Part shown: piece by piece, positions 11,501-20,346 of the stretch
Layout: every line of letters starts with the position of its first letter
Position numbering within the stretch: position 1 is the stretch's first letter
Assembly (NCBI GenBank): GCA_012845835.1
Contig: JABAKD010000019.1
Span: forward strand, 5,999,494 to 6,063,493
DNA length: 64,000 bases
Origin: Undaria pinnatifida
Taxonomy: Eukaryota; Sar; Phaeophyceae; Laminariales; Alariaceae
Reading direction: 5' to 3'
Made by a program: the position numbers and the translations under genes
The notes under the pieces: model-generated
Told to the model about the DNA's origin: nothing
The model's database searches: none
The model's input: only the letters and a program-made list of their open reading frames with translations

Positions 11501-13143
11501 AATTTCCTGACCCGTACCCTCCTGTCACCCCACTCAGCCCCCACTTCCAGAAGAGAGTGCGCTTGCGCAGGAGCACCTTCACCGTTCCCTGGACCGAGCG
11601 TAGGTGAGTGGACGCTAATAATTTACCTCCTTAAGTCGGCCGTGAGCGCCTAGCGCCACGGCCGGGATGGACAAACACCAAGCGCCGCGATCGCTGACTT
11701 TGCTCTGCCCCCCCCCCCCCCCCCCCCCCCCGCCCTGCACCGCCCCGCCCGCCCCTCCTCTCTCTGTCTGTTTTGCTCGGCCTCTTGCCTCGCCCAACGT
11801 CGTCGTGTTTCCCCGTGGTCGGTCCGGGAACTGCCGGTGCACCACTGTCCTCGGCTTTTCCGGCCCCTCTCAGCCCGTGGGTTGCCATTTTCGATGACAA
11901 TATGCAGGCCAACTACTACCACAATACAGAGACCAACGCTACTACTTGGGAGCGCCCGCCAACTCCTGCCGTCGCGGCTGATACCGTCGCCGTGCCCGCG
12001 GCTATCTCCGACACGCCGCGGAAGCGCCAGCCAAAAATTTCCGCGTCTAAGAAAGACAAAAGAGTCTCCCCGACGCGGGCGGATCTCGCCGACGGCGTCC
12101 CGATTATTTCGGCGGAGGGTAGTGTTGCCCCTTCCCCTGCCGCCTCTAACAAGAACGTCTCCACCCCTAAAGGGAAAGCCCCCACCTCTAAACGGCGAAG
12201 CGCTTCTCCGCCGGCAGGTTCGGTGGGGGTAGGTGCCGCCGCCGCCGCCGCCACAACCGCCGCCCCCGCCAAGGGGGATGCGGAGGCCCCGGCCCCTGTT
12301 CCCGAAGCATCTGGTTCGGCGGAAGACTTGCGCCCATCGACGCTGGTGTGGTGGTCAGACGCAGGCGACGTTTGGAACGGGGCGGCATTGTCGGGTCTTC
12401 TGGCGGGGTATGGGCCTCGCCGGTATCGAAACCTCGGCGGCGGCTACTACATGATGACGATGGAGCTGGGCCCGGAGTGGGTGGCGACCGCGGCGGCCGC
12501 GCTGGGACAGGGAGTCGCTGACCCCGTAGCGGCAGCGCGGGTGGATTGGGTGTGCTGCACCGCGTCCGCGCCCGGGTACGGCCTGTTTCTGAGATTTGCC
12601 GGCGAAGACGACGAGCAGAAGCTGTTTGATGTGCCGGGTGAATTATTCGATGATCCCCCGCCGGACCCGGCTATCACGGCGGCGGCGAAAGCTGCCGCCG
12701 CCGCTGAGGCGGCCGCTGCTGCCGCTCGGGACGCGGCCATAGCGGAAGCGGAGGCAGCGGTGGAGAACGCGGAAGCAGAAGCGGAGGCAGCAGCGGCGGT
12801 GGCGGCCACGGAAGAAGCTGAGGCTGCGGGCAGCGAGGCCGCGGCGGCAGCAGCGGCAGCGGCGGCAGCGGCGGAAACTAAAGCCTCCGCCCCAGCGTCC
12901 GCGCCGAAGAAGCGGAAGGGAAGCAAGCGGTCGGGATCCGGATCGTCTGCAGGGTCGATAGGAAAAAAGCGCAAGGGCGCGGCGAGCTTGATCGACAAGT
13001 GGAAAGCTGTGGCGTCCACGGCTGGGGAGGAGACGGAGAAGGAGAAGGAGAAACAGGAGAAGATGGACCGGTGGAAAGCGCGCGCGGCTGTCCTGGACCC
13101 GGACAACCCTAACTTTACCCCCCTTGGCCGCAAGAGAAGATGA
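5549..13143 (+). CDS. Triple-WW-domain protein, FNBP4-like (4 exons)
   Basis: Exons 5549-7457, 8175-9330, 9930-10406 and 11874-13143 (introns 717, 599 and 1467 bp) join in frame with GT-AG ends to give 1603 residues. Three WW domains are seen: residues about 217-247 (LPAGW...VTWDRP), 1020-1051 (LPSGW...TTWVLP) and 1179-1210 (SPWV...TTWERP). Each keeps the two Trp positions and the aromatic YF/YY/YY pair. The linkers are Ala/Glu/Ser-rich and acidic, probably disordered. The segment after intron 1 (GLDGAFLVLKLEQ) continues the DWKEG of exon 1, as in plant and animal FNBP4-type proteins. The C-terminus carries SLIDKWKA (about residue 1552) and NFTPLGRKRR, matching the conserved end of that family, which binds proline-rich, splicing-associated or formin partners. 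KKRK stretches suggest nuclear localisation. The start is the first ATG after an in-frame TAG at 5480. The WW calls are seen directly; partner and function are inferred. Confidence 0.85.
7557..7682 (+). repeat. 66-bp tandem duplication in WW-gene intron 1
   Basis: Two diverged copies, about 7557-7616 and 7622-7682, share 'gattgcacttgttttcacc'/'gattgtacctgtttttacc' followed by 'gtgaacgtt'. They lie about 100 bp downstream of the exon 1 donor. Confidence 0.5.
9784..9802 (+). repeat. Poly-C run in WW-gene intron 2
   Basis: An uninterrupted run of 19 C, 127 bp upstream of the exon 3 acceptor. Comparable runs precede several other acceptors in this window. Confidence 0.8.
10625..10800 (+). repeat. 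Degenerate tandem repeat in WW-gene intron 3
   Basis: Three diverged units begin near 10646, 10710 and 10759, each running 'gctcgatcgcttggtgatatacc'-like to 'ccttttg' over about 50-65 bp. The repeat lies inside intron 3 and does not touch the splice sites. Confidence 0.5.
11708..11731 (+). repeat. Poly-C run in WW-gene intron 3
   Basis: About 24 consecutive C, followed by a C-rich tract, 142 bp upstream of the exon 4 acceptor at 11872-11873. Confidence 0.8.
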
Positions 13144-13272
13144 CGATCTCCAATCCTTTGGCGCACATGTGTCACAACAGTAGCGAACTGGAGGGACGTT
13201 AGGAGGCGTATTTTTAGGCCCTCGGCCTGAAGAGAAGATGACTATCTTCAAACCATTTTGGCGCACGCGTGT
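13123..13272 (+). repeat. Tandem duplication of the WW-gene stop-codon region
   Basis: The gene end (13123-13173, including 'aagagaagatga' with the TGA stop, then 'tttggcgcacatgtgtca') is repeated about 95 bp downstream (13217-13272: 'ctgaagagaagatgac' ... 'ttttggcgcacgcgtgtca'). The second copy lies in the presumed 3' UTR and keeps the RKR/stop codons. Confidence 0.7.
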
Positions 13273-13279
13273 CAAGTCC

Positions 13280-14724
13280 GCCCCACATTCCCGTGGGCCC
13301 GCGGTCCCCTCCGTCCCCCCCGCCCCGCTCTGCGTCGTCTGCTGGTGCTAGTGCTGCTACATGTAGCGAACCGGAAGGGTGTTCAACAGGAGATGCATTC
13401 GTTATGCAACAGCCGTCATTTGGTAGCTCTATGGCGTAGACTCACCGGGTTGTCGGTGACCTGTGTCCCCTTAGCCTTCTTTTCTGTCTTGGTTTTGGCC
13501 TAGCCCTGTGTCCCCCAGCGTAGTTTTTTGTCTTGGTTTTGATGGTGCCGCGTGTCCCCTAGCTGTTTCCTGTCGTAGTTTCGAGTTGGTCCGCATCCGC
13601 GGGTGTCGGCGGCCATACGTGGGTCAGCGGTCGGGAAAAGGGGAGGCAGTCATTGTATTGGTTGAAGGCCGAGGATACCCTGGTTTATGGCTCTGGCGGA
13701 AATGAGATGAACCGACGTTTCGAAGGACAACGCGCGGGCATAAGGGAGGGGGAGCGGGGCGGACGGTGCGGACCAGCGTCTTGTCATCACTACCTGCGAC
13801 GTCTTTTTTTGGGTTGGCGGTGGTGGTGGTGAGGGGATGTCATCGGTGTGCGTTGATTTTATCGTGACTATTGTTCTTACAGTACTTGTGCAGAGTATTA
13901 ATAGCAACTCTAATAGACTAGGCTATTCATGTGCTTGTTCTGGACCTGCACCGCGTATCAAACGATCGAGCCCAAGCTCGGCGAAGCTGGCCAACCATAT
14001 AACCTCGGGATGTGCCAAGGATTGCGGTCGGGGCTAGGGGTAGAGCAAGCCTTAAGGGCTAGGACATAATTGTTGGCTGTTTTTCGATGAACCTTCTTTC
14101 TCGTATTATTGCTGGAACCAGATGTAGAATGTGCGGGCCACCACATGTTTTGGGATTATACATTATGTTATACATATAATAATATATTTCTTCATTTGTT
14201 TACCAGGTACACAGTTTAAGCGGGAGCTCGAAGCGTGAGTTTTTGTTGGTTTTCCAAGGGGCAAAACTCTTAAACTGCCTCGATAAGGTGGCTCATATCC
14301 TGGGGAGGGAAGGAGGCATCCCAAGAAAACTCGCTCGGGCCTTGCCTCGTCATATTTTTAGCAGGCCGGAGAGCAGATAGCCGGGCGTTTATTACAGGCC
14401 AGGGGCTGGCGGAAGGGTAACGGCCAACCCCCATGCCCCTGCTCGTGTTGTATGAAGCCTGACCAAAATAATGTGTTTAATGCTGTTCGTTGCTTTGTTG
14501 TGGTTGTTTAATTTTGTAACTCTCGTACTGTTACTGGTATTCCTTGGAGAATCTCTTCGCGGTGGTATTGTACTCCCGTTTATTCCATGGTACGAGTCCT
14601 ACCGGTAGGAATTTAAATGATGAAAAAAGATTACACCATCATGCATGCATAGTTTATGCACACACCGCAGTCATCCCACGGTAGAGGTTGCACCTTCTGC
14701 GCCAAAAAGTTCCTGCGGGCGATT
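13280..14724. other. Intergenic, 3' flank of WW gene
   Basis: No gene recognised. Open frames such as 13258-13503 and 13650-13907 show no domain. A poly(A) signal for the WW gene could not be assigned with confidence. A TACCAGGTAC word occurs at about 14202. Confidence 0.35.
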
Positions 14725-14882
14725 GAGTTCCTCATGTGAGGAACTGCCAGTCAATGAAGTAATTTCACGAGTACATTATATTTTTGGACTAAGGAATAGA
14801 AGCTTGGTCGAGTTGTGCGAACGAATGCCTTCGAAGTCATTTTTCGGGTGAGATATTTTGTTCCTCATGTGTGAGGAACTCA
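14725..14882. repeat. Pair of GTTCCTCATGTGAGGAAC palindromes
   Basis: A near-perfect palindrome 'gttcctcatgtgaggaac' at about 14729-14746 recurs with one inserted dinucleotide at about 14861-14879. They could form identical hairpins or be a repeated protein-binding site. No gene is evident between them. Confidence 0.55.
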
Positions 14883-15099
14883 GGGACTTTCTGCTGCAAC
14901 CCTATCGTGGGATGGCTCCACGCACAACGGCGATTGCGCGGAAATACGGCTTGGGCTGCATATATTATAAAAATAAAAATACAGTAGGAAAACTATTACC
15001 GTAACTGACACAAGATAACACACCCCGGTGATAACAATTTGAGATTTCAAAATATCATCACCGGGTGTGGTATCTTGTGGGGGGGGTGATATCTTGTGT

Positions 15100-15430
15100 A
15101 CCCCGGGTGATGAAGTGCAGCTCGCAGGGGGGCGAAGGGGGATGTGATAAACTAGGGGTGTGATAGGACGTCCGAACACCCACAAAAGGTGTGTTTAGGG
15201 GTGTGATAAAATGAGGGGGGGTGGTAAAAAGGGGGTGTGAAGCACGTCCGAACACCCACAGGGTGTCTTTCGGGGTGCGATAAAAGCGGGTGTGATAACA
15301 GTTGAACCGCTGCTGCCGCACACTTGAAGGGGTGTGGTATGCCTGCACGAACACTTGGAGCTGCCCCGGACTCCTGCTGTAGGTACCTACCTGTGATACC
15401 GGGTTGTGGTAAAACGAAGGGGCCCAACCT
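15100..15430. repeat. Subterminal 'cgtccgaacacccac' / 'ggtgtgataaa' repeats
   Basis: G-rich stretch with recurring 'ggtgtgataaa' and two copies of 'cgtccgaacacccaca' (15169 and 15246, period 77 bp), each followed by 'gg.gtgt.tt.ggggtg.gataaaa'. The position just inside the 14997 inverted end is typical of subterminal repeats of a TIR element. Minus-strand frames through it are repeat by-products. Confidence 0.55.
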
Positions 15431-15673
15431 AGGTGACGAAACTCCTTAATAGCACATGACCTCGACGATGACTCAACCCCCTCAACACGCCGAAGAAAGT
15501 TTCAAACAAAATACGGGCTTGGATTGGAGCATAGACTGGTATGTATATACCTAAATCGAAGGTACCTCGCCCGATATGATACGAGGCGGTGGCTGCGCCA
15601 TCCGTCCTGCCCTCACACAAAAGTGGGCTGCTGCTACCTACCTCGCTATCGGTACGACCAAAAAAGAGTTACT

Positions 15674-15941
15674 GTCAAGATACGGCCTCGAAAGGCCTGA
15701 AGGTATCCGAACTTGAGATCATTTGGATGGGTTTCGTATGATAAGGTTGGCGTTTTATATTCGGGAGAGTTATGAAGTAGATTGGAGGCACGTGCCTCCG
15801 ATCTCAGAAGCTATCCCGGGCTCTGGTGGAAACGAATAAAGCTACATCTCTACGAAGGAACGAAAGTGAGTACTCTCCGAGGACCTGCTCAATTGGCAGA
15901 CCTGCAGGGGGCACTCTGTGTCCCCCACCATTAATTTAACA
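15674..15941 (+). repeat. TRIM LTR 1 (268 bp)
   Basis: Starts TGTCAAGATACGGCC and ends AATTTAACA. It includes 'cgaataaagctac' (AATAAA) near 15834. Apart from the insertion it differs from LTR2 at only a few positions, suggesting a recent insertion. Confidence 0.8.
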
Positions 15942-16122
15942 TGTGGCGTCGACGACAGGACAGAAAAAAAAATGGACGTGTCCCTGGCTCCATAGCCAGA
16001 CCGTTAGAGGTGTGGGAGTGGGTTTTGAGGAGCGCATCTTCGACTCATGGTCTAGTTCGTAGAACCGGAGTTTCCCCGAATCTCCCATATTTCTGCATAT
16101 GCGACTCATCAGGGTGGGCTAG

Positions 16123-16645
16123 TGTTAAGATACGGCCTCGAAAGGCCTGTAGGTATCCGAATTTGAGATCATTTGGATGGGTTTCGTATGATAAGGTTGG
16201 CGTTTTATATTCGGGAGAGTTAGGAAGTAGATCGGAGGCACGTGCCTTCGATCTCAGAAGCTATCCGGGGCTCTGGTGGAAACGAATAAAGCTACAGTTG
16301 ATGAGGATTAAGGTAGACTCTCAGCTATGACATACCAGGTACATATAGGGAAAGAAAATAGTAGATAAAAGGAGAAGATGTGGGGAAAGGAAATGGGCGA
16401 ATGGTTGGCGGAAGATATCACTGCATTATGGTGCGATCATTCGACTTCATATTAGGTGCTACTGCTGCTTTAAGGAAGGATATTCGATTTATATCGGAAA
16501 GGCATCTACGCTACATTGTCGGAGGGCAAAAATAATAATAATAAAGCTACATCTCTACGAAGGAACGAAAGTGAGTACTCTCCGAGGACCTGCTCAATTG
16601 GCAGACCTGCAGGGGCACTCTGTGTCCCCCACCTTTAATTTAACA
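16123..16645 (+). repeat. TRIM LTR 2, interrupted by a 255-bp insertion
   Basis: LTR sequence runs 16123-16295 and resumes at 16551-16645. Removing 16296-16550 restores exactly 268 bp, the length of LTR1. Confidence 0.8.
16296..16550 (+). mobile_element. SINE-like A-tailed insertion in TRIM LTR2
   Basis: Inserted at AATAAAGCTAC, which is duplicated on both sides (16285-16295 and 16540-16550, an 11-bp target duplication). The insert ends in 'caaaaataataat', an A-rich tail. Length and TSD fit target-primed retrotransposition of a short non-autonomous element. No tRNA-like A/B boxes were recognised at its head, so the family is unknown. Confidence 0.65.
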
Positions 16646-16747
16646 TTACGCAGAGACACCACGACCAAAAATCGAAGCCACAAACCACAAATAAATCTAC
16701 ACTATATACGATATCACCGGGTTGTGTTATATTATATTGTTAAGATA

Positions 16748-17018
16748 CGGCCTCGACTCCGATCTAATTCCTAACTTCCCCGAATATAAACCGCCAACCT
16801 TATCATACGAAACCCATCCAAATGTTCTCAAATTCGGATACCTACAGGCCTTTCGAGGCCGTATCTTAACACTAGCCCACCCTGATGAGTCGCATATGCA
16901 GAAATATGGGAGATTCGGGGAAACTCCGGTTCTACGAACTAGACCATGAGTCGAAGATGCGGCTCCTCAAAACCCACTCCCACACCTCTAACCGTCTGGC
17001 TACGGAGCCAGGAACACG
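16748..17018 (-). mobile_element. Inverted partial TRIM copy (foldback)
   Basis: Positions 16748-16765 repeat the LTR start on the + strand. At 16766 the sequence switches to the reverse complement of the LTR (16766-16871) and then of the TRIM internal region (16872-17018). It thus forms an inverted repeat with 15976-16229, with arms of about 250 bp. Identity is high, with only scattered changes. Confidence 0.7.
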
Positions 17019-17996
17019 CGAAGAAAAGCAGTAGAAAGAAAAGCAGACCCTACAGCAAGGCAATAGTCACCCATCAAAAACCTGCCGCATGCCGCCGGCG
17101 TGGCGGGGGGGCAGAAAAGGCTCTAGAACATGCCGCATGCCGCCGGTGTGGCGGGGGGGGGCAGGAAAGGCTCTACGGTAAACCAACCACAAAAAAGGTA
17201 CTATGGCGAGGCGAGCCCTCGTCGATATAGAGGGGGACACAGGCGCTAACACAAGGGAGAAGTCATGCGAAAAACCTCCCGCGGGCCATCGGCAAGGCGG
17301 GGGGGTTAGACGGGGAAGCGACGAATACCCGGGATGGAAGGTGTCAACACCTACAGCCCCGCTAGGGGAGGAAGTGTTTAGACGAAAAAAAAACAAAGCA
17401 GAACAAATACAACACACAAAACATAAAAGAAGACACACAGACCCGTACACTGGTCGCCCCCCGGCTCTGGGCTGAGGAGGGCGTCGGCAGGGCGAATTTG
17501 AACTATGACAAAAAGACGGCAACCCTGCGCCTCAGATAGCGGCGTTTTACCCGAACCCTGACCCGGCACTGAGCAGGGGGTTCGGCAGGACAGAAAAAAA
17601 AAAAATGGAAAGAACCGCCCCAAAACTCGATGAAGACCCTCAGGACACTACGAACGACCCAAAGACAAAAGACGCAAAACTCATACCTCAAAAAAATGAA
17701 GAACTATCGAGAAGCGGTGGTGGCTTGGAAGTCAACTGGCCACGGCCGCGCCTCGAGATTCGTCTACGTTACGTTGGATTCCCCGAGGAAACGCACTGGC
17801 GATGTGAACTTGCAAGCACCAAGAGCCTCGTACGGCTCCCGTTGAAGTCGTGTAGCGCGCCGGGGGAAGAGGGAGTTTAATCGGTCCCGGGTCGTCCAGA
17901 AAGCGGACCAGGTATACCTTGTCCTCGGTAGTGCTCGCGCTGATTTTTCCTAGCCACCATAAACCATCGTCTCCCTTGTACCAAAAGTGGGCTCCC
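17019..17996. other. 3' flank of the chromovirus, no gene recognised
   Basis: Contains two copies of 'tgccgcatgccgccgg.gtggcggggg' (17083 and 17130) and an A-rich 'caggacagaaaaaaaaaaaatgg' tract near 17588 that resembles the start of the TRIM internal region (15957). It may include the 3' untranslated part or LTR of the chromovirus, but no LTR pair for that element was found. Confidence 0.35.
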
Positions 17997-19422
17997 TTAG
18001 GAAGTACGGTGTCGTGGTAGCGACGGAGCCAATCGGTGCGGGAAACACAGGCGGTAGCCCGGCGCTAGGAAACGTTCCCCGTTGTTGCGGGAGAGCTCAC
18101 GCTGTGCCGCCCCGATCCGCATTCGGCGGTAAAGGCGGTTGGTTTGGCGGTGCTGGTCCGGGGTTCCGGCCCAATAACGCAAGATGTGGGAGCGGGAGAG
18201 GTGAAGGTCCATTTCCCGCTCCCAGGACGGTTCGGAGAGTCCCGCCCAATGCGTCTTGTATAGCACCGCGATGACGCCACCTCGCCCCCGTACCGACTGA
18301 TGACCAGTGATCTGCTCCACCTCCAGCCGTTGGAGGGGAGTCGAAACGTCGTCTTGAGTGACGTGGTACGGCGGGGACTTCTTGGAAAATTTGTTGAGCA
18401 CATACTGTGTCAGCCCCGCCGGTAGGTATTTGGGCATGTCCCCGCTGTCGTGGGGGTTGGCACAGGGTTTGCAGCGCTCGATAGCCACACGCCGACGAGC
18501 GTCCGAACCAGGCAGGTCGGAAGGGAGATCCAAATAAAGGAGGTTGCTCCCGAGCGGCGAGCCGTCCGGGGTCTCGGCGGCGGAGCAGGGACCGACGGCC
18601 AGGACCTTGTATGGGCCCGTCCAGTTAAGCGCGAGTTTGGCCTTGAGTACCTTGGCATCGGTATTCGCTTTCACACCCTGGCGGATGGTAGAGGCAGAAT
18701 TGTATACCCATGCCCAACCACCCACAGTGAAGTTAGGTGCTGGACGCAGCGCGTCGGCGAGGGCGGAGTTTCTGCGGTTAACACGGGAAACGGTGAGGGC
18801 GTGGTGTGCGCGGACAATGTCGTTCGCGCGCTTTTGCCGGTCGGTGGCCAAATCGCAATAGGCCAGGTGGTCACGGGCCAGACTCTGGTGTCCCACGACA
18901 CCTTTGTGGTCGAAAATCGTCAGGGGGAGCCGTGGGAGTCTGCCCATGTGGACCTCATTGGGCGCCAAACCCGTCGCCGCGCTGACAGAGTTGTTGTAAG
19001 CGAATTCGACGTGGGGCAGATGCAAGTCCCAGTCGTCTTGTCGCTCGTTGACGACCATAGCCAGCATTTGTGCCATAGTGTGATTTACCCGCTCAACGCC
19101 CCCGTTACAGTTGGGATGGTAGGAGCTTGTAGCAAGCTTGTGTACACCTAACAGCTTATATACAGCTTGTGAAAGCTTGGAGCAGAACTGCAGTCCGTTG
19201 TCCGAGAGTATGGTGCGCGGGGACCCCCACAAGGGGATGTATTGGTTCACCAGGATATTGGCTGTACCTTCCGCGGTGAACTCAGCGGCAGTGACGGGGA
19301 ACATGTCGGCCCGACGACTGAAGCGATCGGTGAACAGCAGGATGTAGGTGTTGCCTCGCGGTGTGACCGGAAGGGGGCCGAAGTAGTCAACACTGACGGG
19401 CCCCCGCCTCGGCCGGGCGAGC
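17997..19422 (-). pseudogene. Chromovirus integrase core and chromodomain
   Basis: The integrase core shows all three catalytic residues: D in VDYFGPLP, D in ILSDNGLQF, and E in NGGVERVNHT with the 35-residue DD(35)E spacing. The GPY-like region (LNWTGPYKVLAVGP) is followed by a chromodomain (LEVEQITGH, VLYKTHWAGLSEPSWERE, SRSHILRYW). The HHCC zinc-binding domain that normally precedes the core is missing where the frame breaks near 19420-19480. Chromodomains in this group are thought to guide insertion toward methylated-histone chromatin. Confidence 0.8.
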
Positions 19423-19479
19423 TATCGACGGTGGCGGTGGATGCAGAAACACGAGCGACGAATCTCCTGCAAGGAGTAG

Positions 19480-20346
19480 GAAGGTCGTCAAGCCTCATAC
19501 GTGGACCGTGTGTGCGAAAATCGCAAAAGTCGGCAAGAGTGAGAGGAAGCCCACCCAAGGCATTACTTTCGGTGCGGGGCATTAGCCCACCCAAGCCGAC
19601 ACCCGGTATCGGAGAAGAAGGAGTGTACAGCCCGCAAGCCCGTATGAGGTATATACCACCATCCTCAACAGGGGTAAGGCTCGTCGAACCATTGCGGTCG
19701 TGTTCCGTGGCAGGCTCCGGCAAGCGAGACAGGAAGTCAGCGTTGCCGTTTGCGCTTCCTTTTCGGTATTCGAGGGTGTAATCGAATGCGGTGAGGAACT
19801 CGAGCCATCTCTGGACTCGGCCGTTGTGATTCCCCACTTTGCCTATGTTTTCCAGAGCCTTGTGGTCTGAGAATATTCGGAACTTGGTGCCCCAAAGGTA
19901 GCCGCGGAGGCGCTTGAGAGCCCAGACGATGCTGCCAGCCTCCAAATCGAGAGGAGTCCAATGCCTTTCCGAGTCGAGCGTAGCTCGACTGATGTATGCG
20001 ATGGGTTTATGGAGCCGTCCGTCTGCTCCTGTTCGAGAGCGGCTCCGAACCCGTCGATGCAGGCATCGCAGTACACATGGAACGGGCGAGTGCCGTCGGC
20101 AACGGCGTCCCAATCAGGGAAAACGAGGACCGGCGGGGTCGTGAGCTCCGCCAAGATTTCTCTCACCAACTTCTCTATATCAGGCGTGAAGGCAAACTTT
20201 ACCCCCTTCCGAAGGAGTGCGTTAATAGGACGAAGTCTCTTCGATAAGTCGGGCAAAAATTTGCGGTAATAGTTGATACCACCCATGAGTGCGCGCACCT
20301 GCTTAACGTCAGTGGGCATCGGCATATTGGTCAATGCCGACACTTT
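19480..20346 (-). pseudogene. Chromovirus RT connection and RNase H (frameshifted)
   Basis: After the TAA at 20347 the same frame resumes with KVSALTNMPMPTDVKQVRAL and INYYRKFLPDLSKR, the usual RT thumb/connection. Near 20020 the reading shifts: the RNase H core (YCDACIDGFGAAL) is in the first frame and the continuation (KPIAYISRATLDSERHW, FRIFSDHKALENI, NADFLSRLP) in the next. The D-E-D-type residues are visible in YCDA, DLEAG and FSDHKAL. After the NADFLSRLP motif comes a weakly conserved spacer leading toward integrase. Confidence 0.8.

Larger units (their letters stand above)
15670..16649 (+). mobile_element. TRIM (miniature LTR retrotransposon), complete, with TTAC target duplication
   Basis: Two direct LTRs of 268 bp (15674-15941, and 16123-16645 after removing a 255-bp insertion) begin TGTCAAG/TGTTAAG and end TTTAATTTAACA. 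They flank an internal region of only 181 bp. The 4-bp direct repeat TTAC lies immediately outside both ends (15670-15673 and 16646-16649). A primer-binding-site candidate starting TGGCGTCGACGACAGG lies 2 bp inside LTR1, and a G-rich tract 'agggtggg' lies just before LTR2. An AATAAA signal sits inside the LTR, supporting + orientation. There are no coding genes, as expected for a terminal-repeat retrotransposon in miniature. A further LTR fragment lies at 23251-23395. Confidence 0.8.

Noticed and set aside
12447-13275. Long minus-strand frames opposite WW-gene exon 4
   Set aside because: Antisense shadows of an Ala-rich GC-rich exon; the + strand is supported by the WW domain and splice junctions.
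18450-19151. 233-codon + strand frame
   Set aside because: Antisense to the integrase core of the chromovirus.
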